A stretch of DNA of 64,000 bases from assembly GCF_022601895.1 (NCBI RefSeq), contig NZ_JAKVIO010000015.1:21667-85666 (forward strand), in the 5' to 3' direction. The notes under the pieces were generated by a model. It did no database searches, was not told the origin of the DNA, and saw nothing but the letters and a program-made list of their open reading frames with translations. Position numbers and translations under genes: made by a program. Every line of letters starts with the position of its first letter. Position 1 is the first letter of the stretch. Below are positions 37,421-45,909 of the stretch, piece by piece. The DNA is from Sphingomonas sp. LaA6.9 (GTDB lineage Bacteria > Pseudomonadota > Alphaproteobacteria > Sphingomonadales > Sphingomonadaceae).

Positions 37421-37470
37421 GAGACCCTGATCCGTGTTTCAGGCCGTTCGGTCTGAGGCGATCAAGGTCC
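37421..37470. repeat. Palindromic repeat, R1 family, copy 4, in the fliF leader
   Basis: GAGACCCTGATC (37421-37432) and GATCAAGGTC (37460-37469) with inner CGTGTTTCAGGCC / GGTCTGAGGCG arms. It lies between the fliF promoter and its ribosome site (GAGG at 37479), so the fliF mRNA should carry this hairpin. Confidence 0.8.
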
Positions 37471-37488
37471 TGGTACACGAGGCTTGCC

Positions 37489-39099
37489 TTGAACGGATTG
37501 CGGAATTTGATCACGCAGCTCGGGCCGCGTCGGCTGATGATCATGGGCGGCGTCGCGCTGGCCCTGCTCGTCGGAATCGGTGCGCTCGCGCTCAGAAGCC
37601 CGTCTTCGGAGATGGGATTTCTCTACACCGAACTCGATCCTGCGCAGGCGCAGTCGATCACCGAAAAGCTCAGCGCGCAGGGGGTGCCATTCCAGCTGTC
37701 GAGCGATGGCACGTCGGTCATGGCGCCGGTCGAGAAGCTCGCCGAGCTGCGCATGGCAATGGCCTCCGAGCGACTGGGCGGCAAGATCGGCTATGAGGTG
37801 CTCGATGCCGAGGAGCCCTTCGGCGTTTCATCCTCGCGCGCCAAGATGAACGAGACGCGCGCGGTCGAGGGCGAATTGTCGCGTTCGATCGAGAGCCTCG
37901 AGCGCGTCAGCAAGGCCCGCGTCCATATCGTGATGCCCGAGCGCGCAATGTTCGCGGCCGAGCCGCGCAAGGCTACCGCGGCGGTGACCGTAAAGACCAA
38001 TGGCCGGCTGACCGGCGAGACCGTTCAGGCGATCCGTTATCTGGTGTCGTCGTCGGTGCCCGAACTCGCGCCCGAAGCCGTGTCGATCGTCGATCAGTCG
38101 GGTGCGCTGCTGGCGCGTGCGGGCGAAGGCGGTGGTGCCGGCGCGTCCGATATCGAGGAGCGCCAGACTGCGGTCGAGGCGCGGTTGCGCTCGCAGATCG
38201 AGGCCATGGTTGAACCGATCGTTGGCGCGGGCAAGGTGCGCGCCGAGGTGTCGGCGGTACTCGACCGTGACCAGACCCGGGAGGAGGCCGAAGTCTTCGA
38301 TCCCGATACCCAGGTGATCGCGCATCAGGTGACCGTCGAATCAAGCGACCAGAGCGACGAGAACGCAGCCGGCGCGGACGGCGTCACCGTTGGCGCGCAG
38401 CTCCCCGAGAATGAGGGCGCGATCAACGGGACAGGCGGAGATTCACGCCGGTCCGCACGCAACGAGTCCTCCGAAGACATTACCTTCCAGAACAGCAGCA
38501 AGAAGACGGTCAGCGTACAGACGCCCGGCAAGATCAACCGCCTGACCGTGGCGGTGATGGTCGACGGCGGCGCCAAGGGGCTGCCCCAGCCGCAGATCCA
38601 GCGGCTGACCCGCCTGGTCGAGAATGCGGTGGGCTTTGACGCCGAGCGCGGCGACAGCGTGGTGGTCGAGAGCATGGCCTTCGCCACGCCCGAGGACGCC
38701 GGCGCATCGGAAACGGTGCTTCCCTTCGGGCTCACCAGCGATCGTCTTTTCGATCTGCTCAAGCTCGTCGTGCTCGCCGGTGTCGTGCTGCTCGCGGTCA
38801 GGATGCTGCGTCCCAGGCCGGTTGAAGCTGCGCCGGTAATTCAGGGCGGCGAGCTGATCGCCGCGTCAGAAGATCCCGAAATGCTGACACTGGCACAGCG
38901 TGCTGCCGATGGCGACCCCGAGGCGATGGAGAAGCTGGAGGCGATGCGCGAAGGCGACACCCCGTTGCTCGACCAGGAGATCGCGCTCGCTCAGGTCGAC
39001 GGACGCATCAAGCTCTCCGCGCTCCGCCGTATCGGTGACGCGATCGCCGCCAGCCCCGCCGAGTCCGCCTCGGTGATCCGCCAATGGATGAACGCATGA
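37489..39099 (+). CDS. fliF: Flagellar MS-ring protein FliF
   Basis: 536 residues from TTG 37489, supported by GAGG six bases upstream. The first membrane helix (RLMIMGGVALALLVGIGALAL) is followed by the YscJ/FliF domain (GFLYTELDPAQAQSITEKLSAQGVPF, SRAKMNETRAVEGELSRSIESLERVSKARVHIVMPE), the periplasmic middle part, the second helix (LLKLVVLAGVVLLAVRML) and the FliG-binding tail rich in acidic residues. It forms the inner-membrane MS ring. Its own promoter and a palindromic repeat stand upstream. Confidence 0.96.
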   Translation: MNGLRNLITQLGPRRLMIMGGVALALLVGIGALALRSPSSEMGFLYTELDPAQAQSITEKLSAQGVPFQLSSDGTSVMAPVEKLAELRMAMASERLGGKIGYEVLDAEEPFGVSSSRAKMNETRAVEGELSRSIESLERVSKARVHIVMPERAMFAAEPRKATAAVTVKTNGRLTGETVQAIRYLVSSSVPELAPEAVSIVDQSGALLARAGEGGGAGASDIEERQTAVEARLRSQIEAMVEPIVGAGKVRAEVSAVLDRDQTREEAEVFDPDTQVIAHQVTVESSDQSDENAAGADGVTVGAQLPENEGAINGTGGDSRRSARNESSEDITFQNSSKKTVSVQTPGKINRLTVAVMVDGGAKGLPQPQIQRLTRLVENAVGFDAERGDSVVVESMAFATPEDAGASETVLPFGLTSDRLFDLLKLVVLAGVVLLAVRMLRPRPVEAAPVIQGGELIAASEDPEMLTLAQRAADGDPEAMEKLEAMREGDTPLLDQEIALAQVDGRIKLSALRRIGDAIAASPAESASVIRQWMNA

Positions 39100-39476
39100 A
39101 AGAAGAGACCATGACCCACGATGCAGAACCGCGTCAGCTTGCTCCCACGCATTTCGCGTCCGAAGATGTCGAGGCCGAGAGCGCACATGAAACCCCGGGC
39201 TGGGCGCCGCAGCGCGCGTCGGCACCGCCGACCGCCGACGATCTTCAGGCCGTGTTCGATGTGCCGGTAAAGGTCCAGGCCGTGCTCGGGCGATCGCGCA
39301 TGGACATTGGCGAACTGCTGAAGCTCAAGCCTGGCCATGTCGTCGAACTCGATCGCCGCGTCGGCGAGCCGGTCGACATATTCGTCAACAACCGGCTGAT
39401 CGCCCGCGGAGAGGTCGTGCTGATCGACAGCGCGCTGGGCGTCACGCTCACCGAAATCGTCCGGCAGGATCGATGA
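39096..39476 (+). CDS. fliN: Flagellar motor switch protein FliN
   Basis: 126 residues from ATG 39096, which overlaps the fliF stop (ATGA); ATG 39111 with AAGAAGAG upstream is an equally good start. A variable N-terminus is followed by the SpoA/FliN domain: FDVPVKVQAVLGRSRMDIGELLKLKPGHVVELDRRVGEPVDIFVNNRLIARGEVV. It forms the lower C-ring. The stop overlaps the next start (ATGA), so fliF, fliN and the HTH gene are translationally coupled. Confidence 0.94.
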   Translation: MKEETMTHDAEPRQLAPTHFASEDVEAESAHETPGWAPQRASAPPTADDLQAVFDVPVKVQAVLGRSRMDIGELLKLKPGHVVELDRRVGEPVDIFVNNRLIARGEVVLIDSALGVTLTEIVRQDR

Positions 39477-39757
39477 TGGACATGTCCTCTCACGAAGCGA
39501 TGTCGATCAATGTGCCCGCGGTCCTCGCGCGGCTGCGTGGCGAGTATATGCCGGCGCCCGAGCTCGCGGAGCTGATCGAGGGGCTCGTCGGCCGGACTGT
39601 GGCCGATGTCGAGCGCGCGCTGATCCTGCAAACGCTCGCGCATTGCCGTGGCAACCGGACCACGGCGTCGGTGATGCTCGGCATTTCGGTGCGCACCATG
39701 CGCAACAAGCTCAGAAGCTTCATCGAGGACGGCATCACCGTCTCGCCCGCACTTTAG
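39473..39757 (+). CDS. Fis-type HTH protein in the flbD position (HTH domain only)
   Basis: 94 residues. The C-terminal 45 residues (VERALILQTLAHCRGNRTTASVMLGISVRTMRNKLRSF) are a clear NtrC/Fis-type DNA-binding domain. In Caulobacter the gene between fliN and flhA is flbD, a full NtrC-type regulator. Here the receiver and the AAA+ sigma-54 domain are missing, so the protein cannot activate sigma-54 polymerase by itself. It may act as a repressor or architectural factor at GGCAA-N3-TTGCC sites found in this cluster. It overlaps fliN by four bases. Confidence 0.85.
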   Translation: MMDMSSHEAMSINVPAVLARLRGEYMPAPELAELIEGLVGRTVADVERALILQTLAHCRGNRTTASVMLGISVRTMRNKLRSFIEDGITVSPAL

Positions 39758-39784
39758 TGCCACGGACCGCATCCGGAGCAATCC

Positions 39785-41866
39785 ATGCCAACCCAGCTTG
39801 ACCAGTTACTGAAGAAGCTCGGCCCTGGCCGCGATCTCGCGCTCGCAATGAGCGTCGTCGCGATCATCGCGATGCTGATCCTGCCGATGCCCGGCTGGTT
39901 GCTCGACCTTGGGCTCGCGTTGTCGATCACCGCCTCGGTGCTGATCCTCATGACCGCGCTGTTCATCGACAAGCCGCTGCAATTGTCGAGTTTCCCGACG
40001 ATCCTGCTGATCGTCACGATGTTGCGGCTGGGTCTCAATCTGGCATCGACGCGGCTCATTCTGGGGCACGGACATGAAGGTGCTCATGCTGCGGGTGGTG
40101 TCATCGCGGCGTTCGGCGAGTTCCTGATCGGCGGCGAGACCGTCATCGGCCTCACCGTGTTCATGATCCTGATCGTCATCAACTTCGTCGTCATCACCAA
40201 GGGCGCGGGGCGCATCGCCGAGGTCGGCGCGCGCTTCAGCCTCGACGCGATGCCGGGCAAGCAGATGGCGATCGACGCCGACCTTTCGGCGGGCATGATC
40301 ACCGAAGCGGACGCCCGCGCGCGCCGCGCCGAGATCGAGGCCGAAAGCGGCTTCTACGGCGCGATGGACGGTGCCTCCAAGTTCGTGAAGGGCGATGCTG
40401 TCGCCGCGCTGCTGATTACCGCGATCAACATCGTTGTCGGGCTGATCGTCGGGGTCGTCATTCACGGCGTGCCCTTTGGCGATGCCTTCCACACCTACAC
40501 GATGTTGACCGTGGGCGAGGGGCTGGTGAGCCAGATCCCCGCGCTGATCGTCTCGACTGCCGCGGGTCTGCTCGTTTCCAAGGGCGGTGTCGCGGGCAAG
40601 ACCGGGGCGGCGCTGGGCGAACAGCTCGGCCGCTATCCCAAGGCTTTCGGCATGGTCGCGTTCCTGATGATCGCGCTGGCGCTCGTGCCGGGCCTGCCGT
40701 TCCTGCCTTTTGCGATCCTTGGCGGCGCATGTGGCTGGGTCGCCTGGAAGATGTCGCAAAAGGCCGAAGTCGAAGCCGCCAAGGCGCGCATCGAGGAAGC
40801 GATTGCGCAACAGCAGGCAGCACCGTCCGAGGAGCCGATTGCACGCACGCTTGCGATCGACGCGGTGCGCATCGAGCTCGGCTATGCGTTGCTTCCGTTG
40901 ATCAACGATTCCAGTTCGGATCCGCGGCTCGACGATCAGGTGCGCGCGCTGCGCCGCCAGATGGCGATCGACTTCGGCTTCGTCCTGCCCGCGGTGCGCA
41001 TCCTCGACAACATGGCGCTGAAGGCCAACGAGTATATCGTCTATGTGAAGGAAACCGAGACCGCGCGCGGCGAAATCCGCCTCGACAAGCTGCTGGTCAT
41101 CAATCCCGGCGGAGGCAATGCGGGCATTGCCGGGGAGGAAACGCGCGAACCGGTGTTCAACCTGCCGGCGCTGTGGATCGACCGCGATCTGCGCGAGGAA
41201 GCGGGGTTCCGTGGGCTGACGGTGGTCGATTGCGGCACCGTCATCACGACGCACCTGACCGAGATCGTGAAGGACAATATCGCCGATCTGCTGTCGTACA
41301 GCGAAACGCAGAAGCTGCTGACCGATGTCCACAAGGAATCGGAAAAACTCGTGGCCGATATCATCCCTTCAAAGATCTCGATCTCCGGCGTGCAGCGCAT
41401 CCTTCAGAACCTGCTCTCGGAGGGCGTCTCGATCCGCGATGTGCCGACGATCCTCGAAGGTATCGCCGAGGCGTCTGCATTCACCCAGAATCTGACGCAG
41501 ATGACCGAGCACGTCCGCAGCCGACTGGCGCGCCAGATTTCAGCGCAACAGGTGCATGATGGCACGATCCCGATCGTCACCCTGGCAGCGCGCTGGGACA
41601 GTGAATTCGCCGAGGCCATCGTCGGGCAGGGCGATGACCGGCATCTCGCAATGGCGCCCTCTACGCTCCAAAGCTTCATCGCCTCGGTGCGCGAGACCTA
41701 TGACAAGTTCGCGTCCGATGGGGAGATTCCCTGCATGCTGACCAGCCCCGCGATCCGGCCCTTTGTCCGCTCGATCATCGAACGGGTGCGTCCGGCGACC
41801 GTTGTGCTCTCGCAGAACGAGATTCACGCGCGCGCGCGCATCCGTACGCTGGGGTCAATCGGCTGA
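39785..41866 (+). CDS. flhA: Flagellar export gate protein FlhA
   Basis: 693 residues, the expected length. Eight membrane helices occupy residues 1-310, including the FHIPEP region (PTILLIVTMLRLGLNLASTRLIL and the loop GRIAEVGARFSLDAMPGKQMAIDADLSAG). The cytosolic C-terminal domain binds export chaperones. It forms the nonameric export gate. It follows the HTH gene by 27 bases. flhB and fliPQR are not in this window. Confidence 0.97.
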   Translation: MPTQLDQLLKKLGPGRDLALAMSVVAIIAMLILPMPGWLLDLGLALSITASVLILMTALFIDKPLQLSSFPTILLIVTMLRLGLNLASTRLILGHGHEGAHAAGGVIAAFGEFLIGGETVIGLTVFMILIVINFVVITKGAGRIAEVGARFSLDAMPGKQMAIDADLSAGMITEADARARRAEIEAESGFYGAMDGASKFVKGDAVAALLITAINIVVGLIVGVVIHGVPFGDAFHTYTMLTVGEGLVSQIPALIVSTAAGLLVSKGGVAGKTGAALGEQLGRYPKAFGMVAFLMIALALVPGLPFLPFAILGGACGWVAWKMSQKAEVEAAKARIEEAIAQQQAAPSEEPIARTLAIDAVRIELGYALLPLINDSSSDPRLDDQVRALRRQMAIDFGFVLPAVRILDNMALKANEYIVYVKETETARGEIRLDKLLVINPGGGNAGIAGEETREPVFNLPALWIDRDLREEAGFRGLTVVDCGTVITTHLTEIVKDNIADLLSYSETQKLLTDVHKESEKLVADIIPSKISISGVQRILQNLLSEGVSIRDVPTILEGIAEASAFTQNLTQMTEHVRSRLARQISAQQVHDGTIPIVTLAARWDSEFAEAIVGQGDDRHLAMAPSTLQSFIASVRETYDKFASDGEIPCMLTSPAIRPFVRSIIERVRPATVVLSQNEIHARARIRTLGSIG

Positions 41867-41890
41867 CATCGCCACCGCACTGAATTTCCG

Positions 41891-41898
41891 TCCTATAA
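41891..41898 (+). promoter_or_regulatory. TCCTATAA flagellar promoter element before fliK
   Basis: Exact octamer, extended to TATAATGCATCGAGAG, in the flhA-fliK gap 42 bases before the fliK start. It suggests fliK-flgD can be transcribed separately from flhA. Confidence 0.65.
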
Positions 41899-41940
41899 TG
41901 CATCGAGAGCGGCGCGCGGCGTCCAGGGGAAGACGATTTG

Positions 41941-43335
41941 ATGAATGTTTCGATGATCCCGACCATCGCATCTCCCGCGCGCGGCGCCGATACGGCTGCG
42001 GGCGCGGCGCTTCCCGGATTCGGTGACCTGCTGGGGGGGGCAACGACAGGTATCGCCCCGGTCACGATCGCAACCGCGGCGGATGCGCGCGGTGTGCTGC
42101 CGCAGCCGCAGCTTGTGACGGGCGTGCCCCAAGCGTCAGCGCCCATTGCGAAAAAAACCTCGTCCGAATTCGATGTCGAAAGTGCGGCCGCCGCCGCCGC
42201 GTTGCCGGACGGGACGCTGACCGCGCCACAGATGCCGCCACCGGAAGATGCCGCGATTGATTTCGCGGCAATGCCGTCGACCGAACTGGCAGCGTCTCCG
42301 TCGCCTCAACCCCAGCCGCAGGCAAAGCCGGTGGCGGGCGGACATGAACAGTCGCGTCCCGAGGCTGCGCATGAAGGCGCGGTGTCGTCTCAGCAACTGG
42401 CCATGGCGCAACCCGTTGCGCTGATCGCTCCGGTCGAAACCGCGGTGGTAACGGCGCCCGAGGAATCCGAGGCGCCGGCCGCGCCAACGGAATCGGAGGC
42501 GCAGACGGCGGCGCCCGATGACATGAATATCGATCTTCCGGTCCAGACACTCCCGGAAGCAGCGCGTCCGGCCCAGTCCGGGCCGGACGCGAACTTGCCG
42601 ATCGCGGCTCCCGTGGTCCCGCCCCGCATCGGTGCGGCGGAGGCAGCGCCAAATGACAAGGTAGTCGCGCAGGATATCGCGCTTGCCGACAACGCCGCTG
42701 CGCCGAAGGCCGAGACCGTCCCTGCCGGCGGCGGTGCTGTGACTTCGGCGGCTGATGCCGCCAGGACGGTGGCTGGGGACGGCGCGACCGACATGCTACC
42801 TTCACAACTCTTCAGTCAGGCGCTGGCCAATCCGGCCCCGAGGCCCGCAGGACAGCCTTATCCGGCGGCCGCATCGCAAGTGCCCCATCAACCCGTGGTC
42901 ACGGCGAAGCCCGGCCAGATCGGGCGCGACATGGGCGTGGAAATCGCGCGGCAGGTGTCCGCGGGCAAGGAAGAGGTACTCATCCGTCTCGATCCCGCCG
43001 AAATGGGGCGGATCGAGGTGCGGCTGTCGTTCGACCGCGAGGGCAGCCTGCGCGCGGTGATGGCAGCGGACAGCCCTGCAGCGCTCGACATGCTCAGGCG
43101 CGAGGCGGGCGATCTTTCGCGCGCACTCACTGACGCCGGCGTTCGCGCGGACACCCAATCGTTCCGGTTTGACAGCCGCAGCAATGACCCCGGTCAGGCA
43201 TGGCAACGCGGGCAACAGGGTGGTGACGCACGCGGCGGGCAGGGTGGCCTGCCGCACGATGGCGGCGACAGCGCTACCGACGAACCTGTCTACCAGCCGC
43301 TCCGCGCGAGCGGCCGAGTCGACCTGATGGCATAA
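41941..43335 (+). CDS. fliK: Flagellar hook-length control protein FliK
   Basis: 464 residues from ATG 41941 (AGGGGAAG upstream); a TTG directly before it is less likely. The first 330 residues are disordered and rich in Ala, Pro and Glu, as in FliK secreted rulers. The C-terminal switch domain has EVLIRLDPAEMGRIEVRLSFDREGSLRAVMAADSPAALDML, diagnostic of the Flg_hook family, and a Gly/Gln-rich tail. It measures hook length and triggers export switching. It is followed by flgD, as expected. Confidence 0.92.
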   Translation: MNVSMIPTIASPARGADTAAGAALPGFGDLLGGATTGIAPVTIATAADARGVLPQPQLVTGVPQASAPIAKKTSSEFDVESAAAAAALPDGTLTAPQMPPPEDAAIDFAAMPSTELAASPSPQPQPQAKPVAGGHEQSRPEAAHEGAVSSQQLAMAQPVALIAPVETAVVTAPEESEAPAAPTESEAQTAAPDDMNIDLPVQTLPEAARPAQSGPDANLPIAAPVVPPRIGAAEAAPNDKVVAQDIALADNAAAPKAETVPAGGGAVTSAADAARTVAGDGATDMLPSQLFSQALANPAPRPAGQPYPAAASQVPHQPVVTAKPGQIGRDMGVEIARQVSAGKEEVLIRLDPAEMGRIEVRLSFDREGSLRAVMAADSPAALDMLRREAGDLSRALTDAGVRADTQSFRFDSRSNDPGQAWQRGQQGGDARGGQGGLPHDGGDSATDEPVYQPLRASGRVDLMA

Positions 43336-43347
43336 GGATCAGAACAG

Positions 43348-44010
43348 ATGACGACGATACCGGGCAGCGAGGCTGCGCAAGGCACCAACGCGGCAGGCGC
43401 GGTGCCAAAGGCGACGATCGCTGCGGATTTCAACATGTTTCTCAAACTGTTGACTGCGCAGATGCAGCATCAGGATCCGCTCGATCCGATGGATACGTCC
43501 GAATATACCCAGCAGCTGGTGCAATATTCGCAGGTCGAACAGTCCATCCAGCAGACGGGCAAGCTCGACGATATCCTGGCGCGCATCGCCTCGCAGGACA
43601 TGGCGCAATCCTCGAATTTCATCGGGCGCGAGGCGCGTTTCGATTCACCGGTCGCAGGGCTGGGGAGCGATCCCGCCAAATGGACCTATTTTGCGGAGCG
43701 CGCGCCCACTTCGATCGTGGCCAAGGTCACCGATGCCAATGGCAACGTCGTCAGCGAAGCGAAGCTCGATGCCAAGGCGCAGGGCCAATATGCGTGGGAC
43801 GGCAAGAAGGCCGACGGCACGCGCGCGGCCGATGGCGCCTATACGCTTTCGGTGACCGCGCTCGATGCGGATGGCAAGGCGATTCCCGTCACCATCAATT
43901 CGGTCGCGACCGTCAAGGACGTCGTCACCGACGGTGCCAATGTCATGCTCGGCGTCAACGGGATCAGGATGCCGCTGAGCGGCCTGGTGGCCATCTCCGC
44001 GCCATCCTGA
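43348..44010 (+). CDS. flgD: Flagellar hook-capping protein FlgD
   Basis: 220 residues. The N-terminal signature FNMFLKLLTAQMQHQDPLDPMDTSEYTQQLVQYSQVEQ is the classic FlgD motif, followed by a Tudor-like and FNIII-like domain ending in VMLGVNGIRMPLSGLVAI. It caps the growing hook. It lies 12 bases after fliK and is followed by a strong terminator. Confidence 0.96.
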   Translation: MTTIPGSEAAQGTNAAGAVPKATIAADFNMFLKLLTAQMQHQDPLDPMDTSEYTQQLVQYSQVEQSIQQTGKLDDILARIASQDMAQSSNFIGREARFDSPVAGLGSDPAKWTYFAERAPTSIVAKVTDANGNVVSEAKLDAKAQGQYAWDGKKADGTRAADGAYTLSVTALDADGKAIPVTINSVATVKDVVTDGANVMLGVNGIRMPLSGLVAISAPS

Positions 44011-44035
44011 GCGCTTCCCCCATCACAGGGCATTC

Positions 44036-44067
44036 GGCCCCGCGTCGGCTCCGGCCGCCGCGGGGCC
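44036..44067 (+). terminator. Terminator-like hairpin after flgD
   Basis: GGCCCCGCG (44036-44044) and CGCGGGGCC (44059-44067), a perfect 9-bp stem with a 14-base loop, followed by CTTGGTTT. It also lies behind the convergent gene at 44094-44510 and may serve both. Confidence 0.7.
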
Positions 44068-44093
44068 CTTGGTTTGGATGCAAACGCGAGGCG

Positions 44094-44510
44094 TCAGCTG
44101 CGCCAGACCAGCCCCGACGCGCCATCGTCGCCTGAAAGGCGGGATGCACTGCCCAAATGCGGTGGGTCGAGGCGAACGGCAAAGGGAAGCGGCTCGGTCT
44201 TGCAGTCGCAACTGCGTGGTTGACCTTCGCCCTGATCGACGTTGTGCAAGGCTATGTCCACCATGCGGCATCCTGCGATCGCGGTGGGCAACGTCACCAT
44301 CGCAAGGCAATCCTCGATGGATGGGTCCTCACGCGGACCGATGGTTTCGGCGATTTCTTCAGCTGTCCAGTCGATGCAGCGTTGGGCGGCCAGATTCCAG
44401 AGCTCGCCCGTGTCTTCTACGACCAATTTCAACGTGATATGATATTCTGACCCGGTTCTTGGGTGTCCCGCAGCGGCGTCATCTGCCCCGGAACCTACGC
44501 GCACATCCAT
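44094..44510 (-). CDS. Hypothetical protein of unknown function
   Basis: 138 residues from ATG 44510 (MDVRVGSGADDAAAG), which is more likely than the ATG at 44537. The middle shows ordered amphipathic strands and helices (EYHITLKLVVEDTGELWNLAAQRCIDWTAEEIAETIGPR), suggesting a small folded cytosolic protein with several Cys residues. No family is recognised. It is convergent with flgD and in line with flagellin, but the flagellin terminator separates them. Base composition looks like the neighbours. Confidence 0.55.
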   Translation of the reverse strand: MDVRVGSGADDAAAGHPRTGSEYHITLKLVVEDTGELWNLAAQRCIDWTAEEIAETIGPREDPSIEDCLAMVTLPTAIAGCRMVDIALHNVDQGEGQPRSCDCKTEPLPFAVRLDPPHLGSASRLSGDDGASGLVWRS

Positions 44511-44828
44511 CGAAGACCTCGTTCGAAAACCCAACAAATTCTGGTCTCATCTTTCCCCCGTCAGATGGATGGCGCAGGCCAGGCCGCAACATCGTCGACC
44601 GCTTTGATTCACAGGGGCGTAATCTCCAACTAAGGAATTCCCCTTAGGCTGGACGTTCGAAAAGAATCGTCAGAACTGGTTGTATTTCAAACAGGATCGG
44701 ATCGCATTGATCGCGGCGGGTTCGCGGCCTGGGACATTCCGATCGCAGGCAAAAAAGAAGGCCGGGATGGCGAACCATCCCGGCCTGTATGTGATCCACC
44801 CCGTCGGGGAACAGGGCGGTCGTCTTCC
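44511..44828. other. Gene-free stretch between the hypothetical gene and flagellin
   Basis: It holds the flagellin terminator (44751-44785) and a short hairpin CTAAGG-AATTCC-CCTTAG near 44630-44648. No other gene or repeat was recognised. Confidence 0.5.
44751..44785 (-). terminator. Rho-independent terminator of the flagellin gene
   Basis: On the minus strand GGCCGGGATGG, loop TTCG, CCATCCCGGCC, then CTTCTTTTTT: a perfect 11-bp stem with a tetraloop and T-run, 44 bases after the flagellin stop. Confidence 0.95.
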
Positions 44829-45674
44829 TTAACGGAAGAGCGACAGGATCGTCTGCGGCGCCTGGTTGGCGATCGACAGAGCCTGAACGCCCAGCTGCTG
44901 CTGGACCTGCAGGGCCTGAAGCTTCGCCGATTCCTTCGCCAGATCGGCGTCGACGAGGTTGCCGATGCCGCTCTCGACCACGTCCGACAGCTTGCTGCTG
45001 AACTGCAGCTGGCCGTCGATCTTGCGCGAAGCCGAACCCAGCGTGCTGAGGCTCGTCTTGAGCGCGGTCGCGAAGGTCTCGACGTCCGTCGCCAGCGTGC
45101 CAGCCGCCGCCGCAGTGGCGAGCGTGATGGCTGCACCGGCGGCGCCGACGCTGCCAGCCGCGAACGAGGTGTCGAGGCCCTGGTTGGCAACGGTCAGCGG
45201 CGTGGCGCCGGTCGCAACCGACTGGAGTGCCGACACGCTGCCGCTGGTGGCGGTGCTGAGCAGCAGGTTGCTGCCGTTGAAATCCGAAGAGGTGATGATC
45301 GTGTTCACCTGCTCCTTCAGAGCCGTGAGGTCCTTGGCGATCGCGTCGCGGCTGGGCTGGTCGAGGCCAGCGTCAGACGCTTCGAGCGCTTTCGACTTCA
45401 TCTGGTTCGTCAGGTCGGAGATCTGCTCGGCACCCGCGACCGCCACATCCGTCACGCTCTTTGCGTTGCTGAGCGAGGAGGTGACGGCTTTCAGGTCACC
45501 CAGGTCGCCGCGAAGCGTCTGAGCGATCGTGTACTTCGCCGAGTCATCCTTGGTCGAGGCAACGTTGAAGCCGGTGTTGATCCGGCTCTGCGTGGTGGCC
45601 ATGCTGCGGTTGGTCGCGTTGAGGCTCTGGAGAGCCGCCATTGCACCGACATTGGTGTTAACCGAAAACGCCAT
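44829..45674 (-). CDS. fliC: Flagellin
   Basis: 281 residues, a short flagellin. The conserved D0/D1 N-terminus (SVNTNVGAMAALQSLNATNRSMATTQSRINTGFNVASTKDD) and the C-terminus (KESAKLQALQVQQQLGVQALSIANQAPQTILSLFR) are intact; the Ala/Thr-rich central part is only about 70 residues, so D2/D3 are almost absent. AGAAGGAATG provides the ribosome site. It has its own terminator and a leader of more than 100 bases. Only one flagellin gene is present in the window. Confidence 0.96.
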   Translation of the reverse strand: MAFSVNTNVGAMAALQSLNATNRSMATTQSRINTGFNVASTKDDSAKYTIAQTLRGDLGDLKAVTSSLSNAKSVTDVAVAGAEQISDLTNQMKSKALEASDAGLDQPSRDAIAKDLTALKEQVNTIITSSDFNGSNLLLSTATSGSVSALQSVATGATPLTVANQGLDTSFAAGSVGAAGAAITLATAAAAGTLATDVETFATALKTSLSTLGSASRKIDGQLQFSSKLSDVVESGIGNLVDADLAKESAKLQALQVQQQLGVQALSIANQAPQTILSLFR

Positions 45675-45817
45675 TGTTCATTCCTTCTGGACTTAAGGCC
45701 GACTTCTGCGGCCTGGGCCAGTTTCGCTGGCCCCCGACGATCTGAAGTCATCAGCTCGCCTTTCATTCTGGGAAGGAATTACGATCCGCCAAAGCAAAGT
45801 GGCAGAATTATTTATAG

Positions 45818-45832
45818 ATAACAGTGTGTTAA
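45818..45832 (-). promoter_or_regulatory. CtrA-box-like sequence upstream of flagellin
   Basis: On the minus strand TTAA-CACACTG-TTAT, one base away from the alphaproteobacterial CtrA consensus TTAA-N7-TTAA, about 145 bases before the flagellin start. The binding is inferred. Confidence 0.4.
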
Positions 45833-45856
45833 ATAGGCGCGTTCAGTGGATGCGCG

Positions 45857-45887
45857 AAAGCCCCGCCGGGTGTGGAGCCGGCGGGGC
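45857..45887 (-). terminator. Terminator after flgH (end of the flgF-G-A-H operon)
   Basis: On the minus strand GCCCCGCCGG, loop CTCCACAC, CCGGCGGGGC, then TTTCG: a perfect 10-bp stem just after the flgH stop. Confidence 0.75.
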
Positions 45888-45909
45888 GCTGTCAGCGCGG
45901 GAAGCTTCT

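Noticed and set aside
45781..45840. Sigma-28 or sigma-54 promoter for flagellin
   Set aside because: No TAAA-N15-GCCGATAA and no TGGCAC-N5-TTGC sequence could be aligned with acceptable matches; only the CtrA-like box was kept at low confidence.
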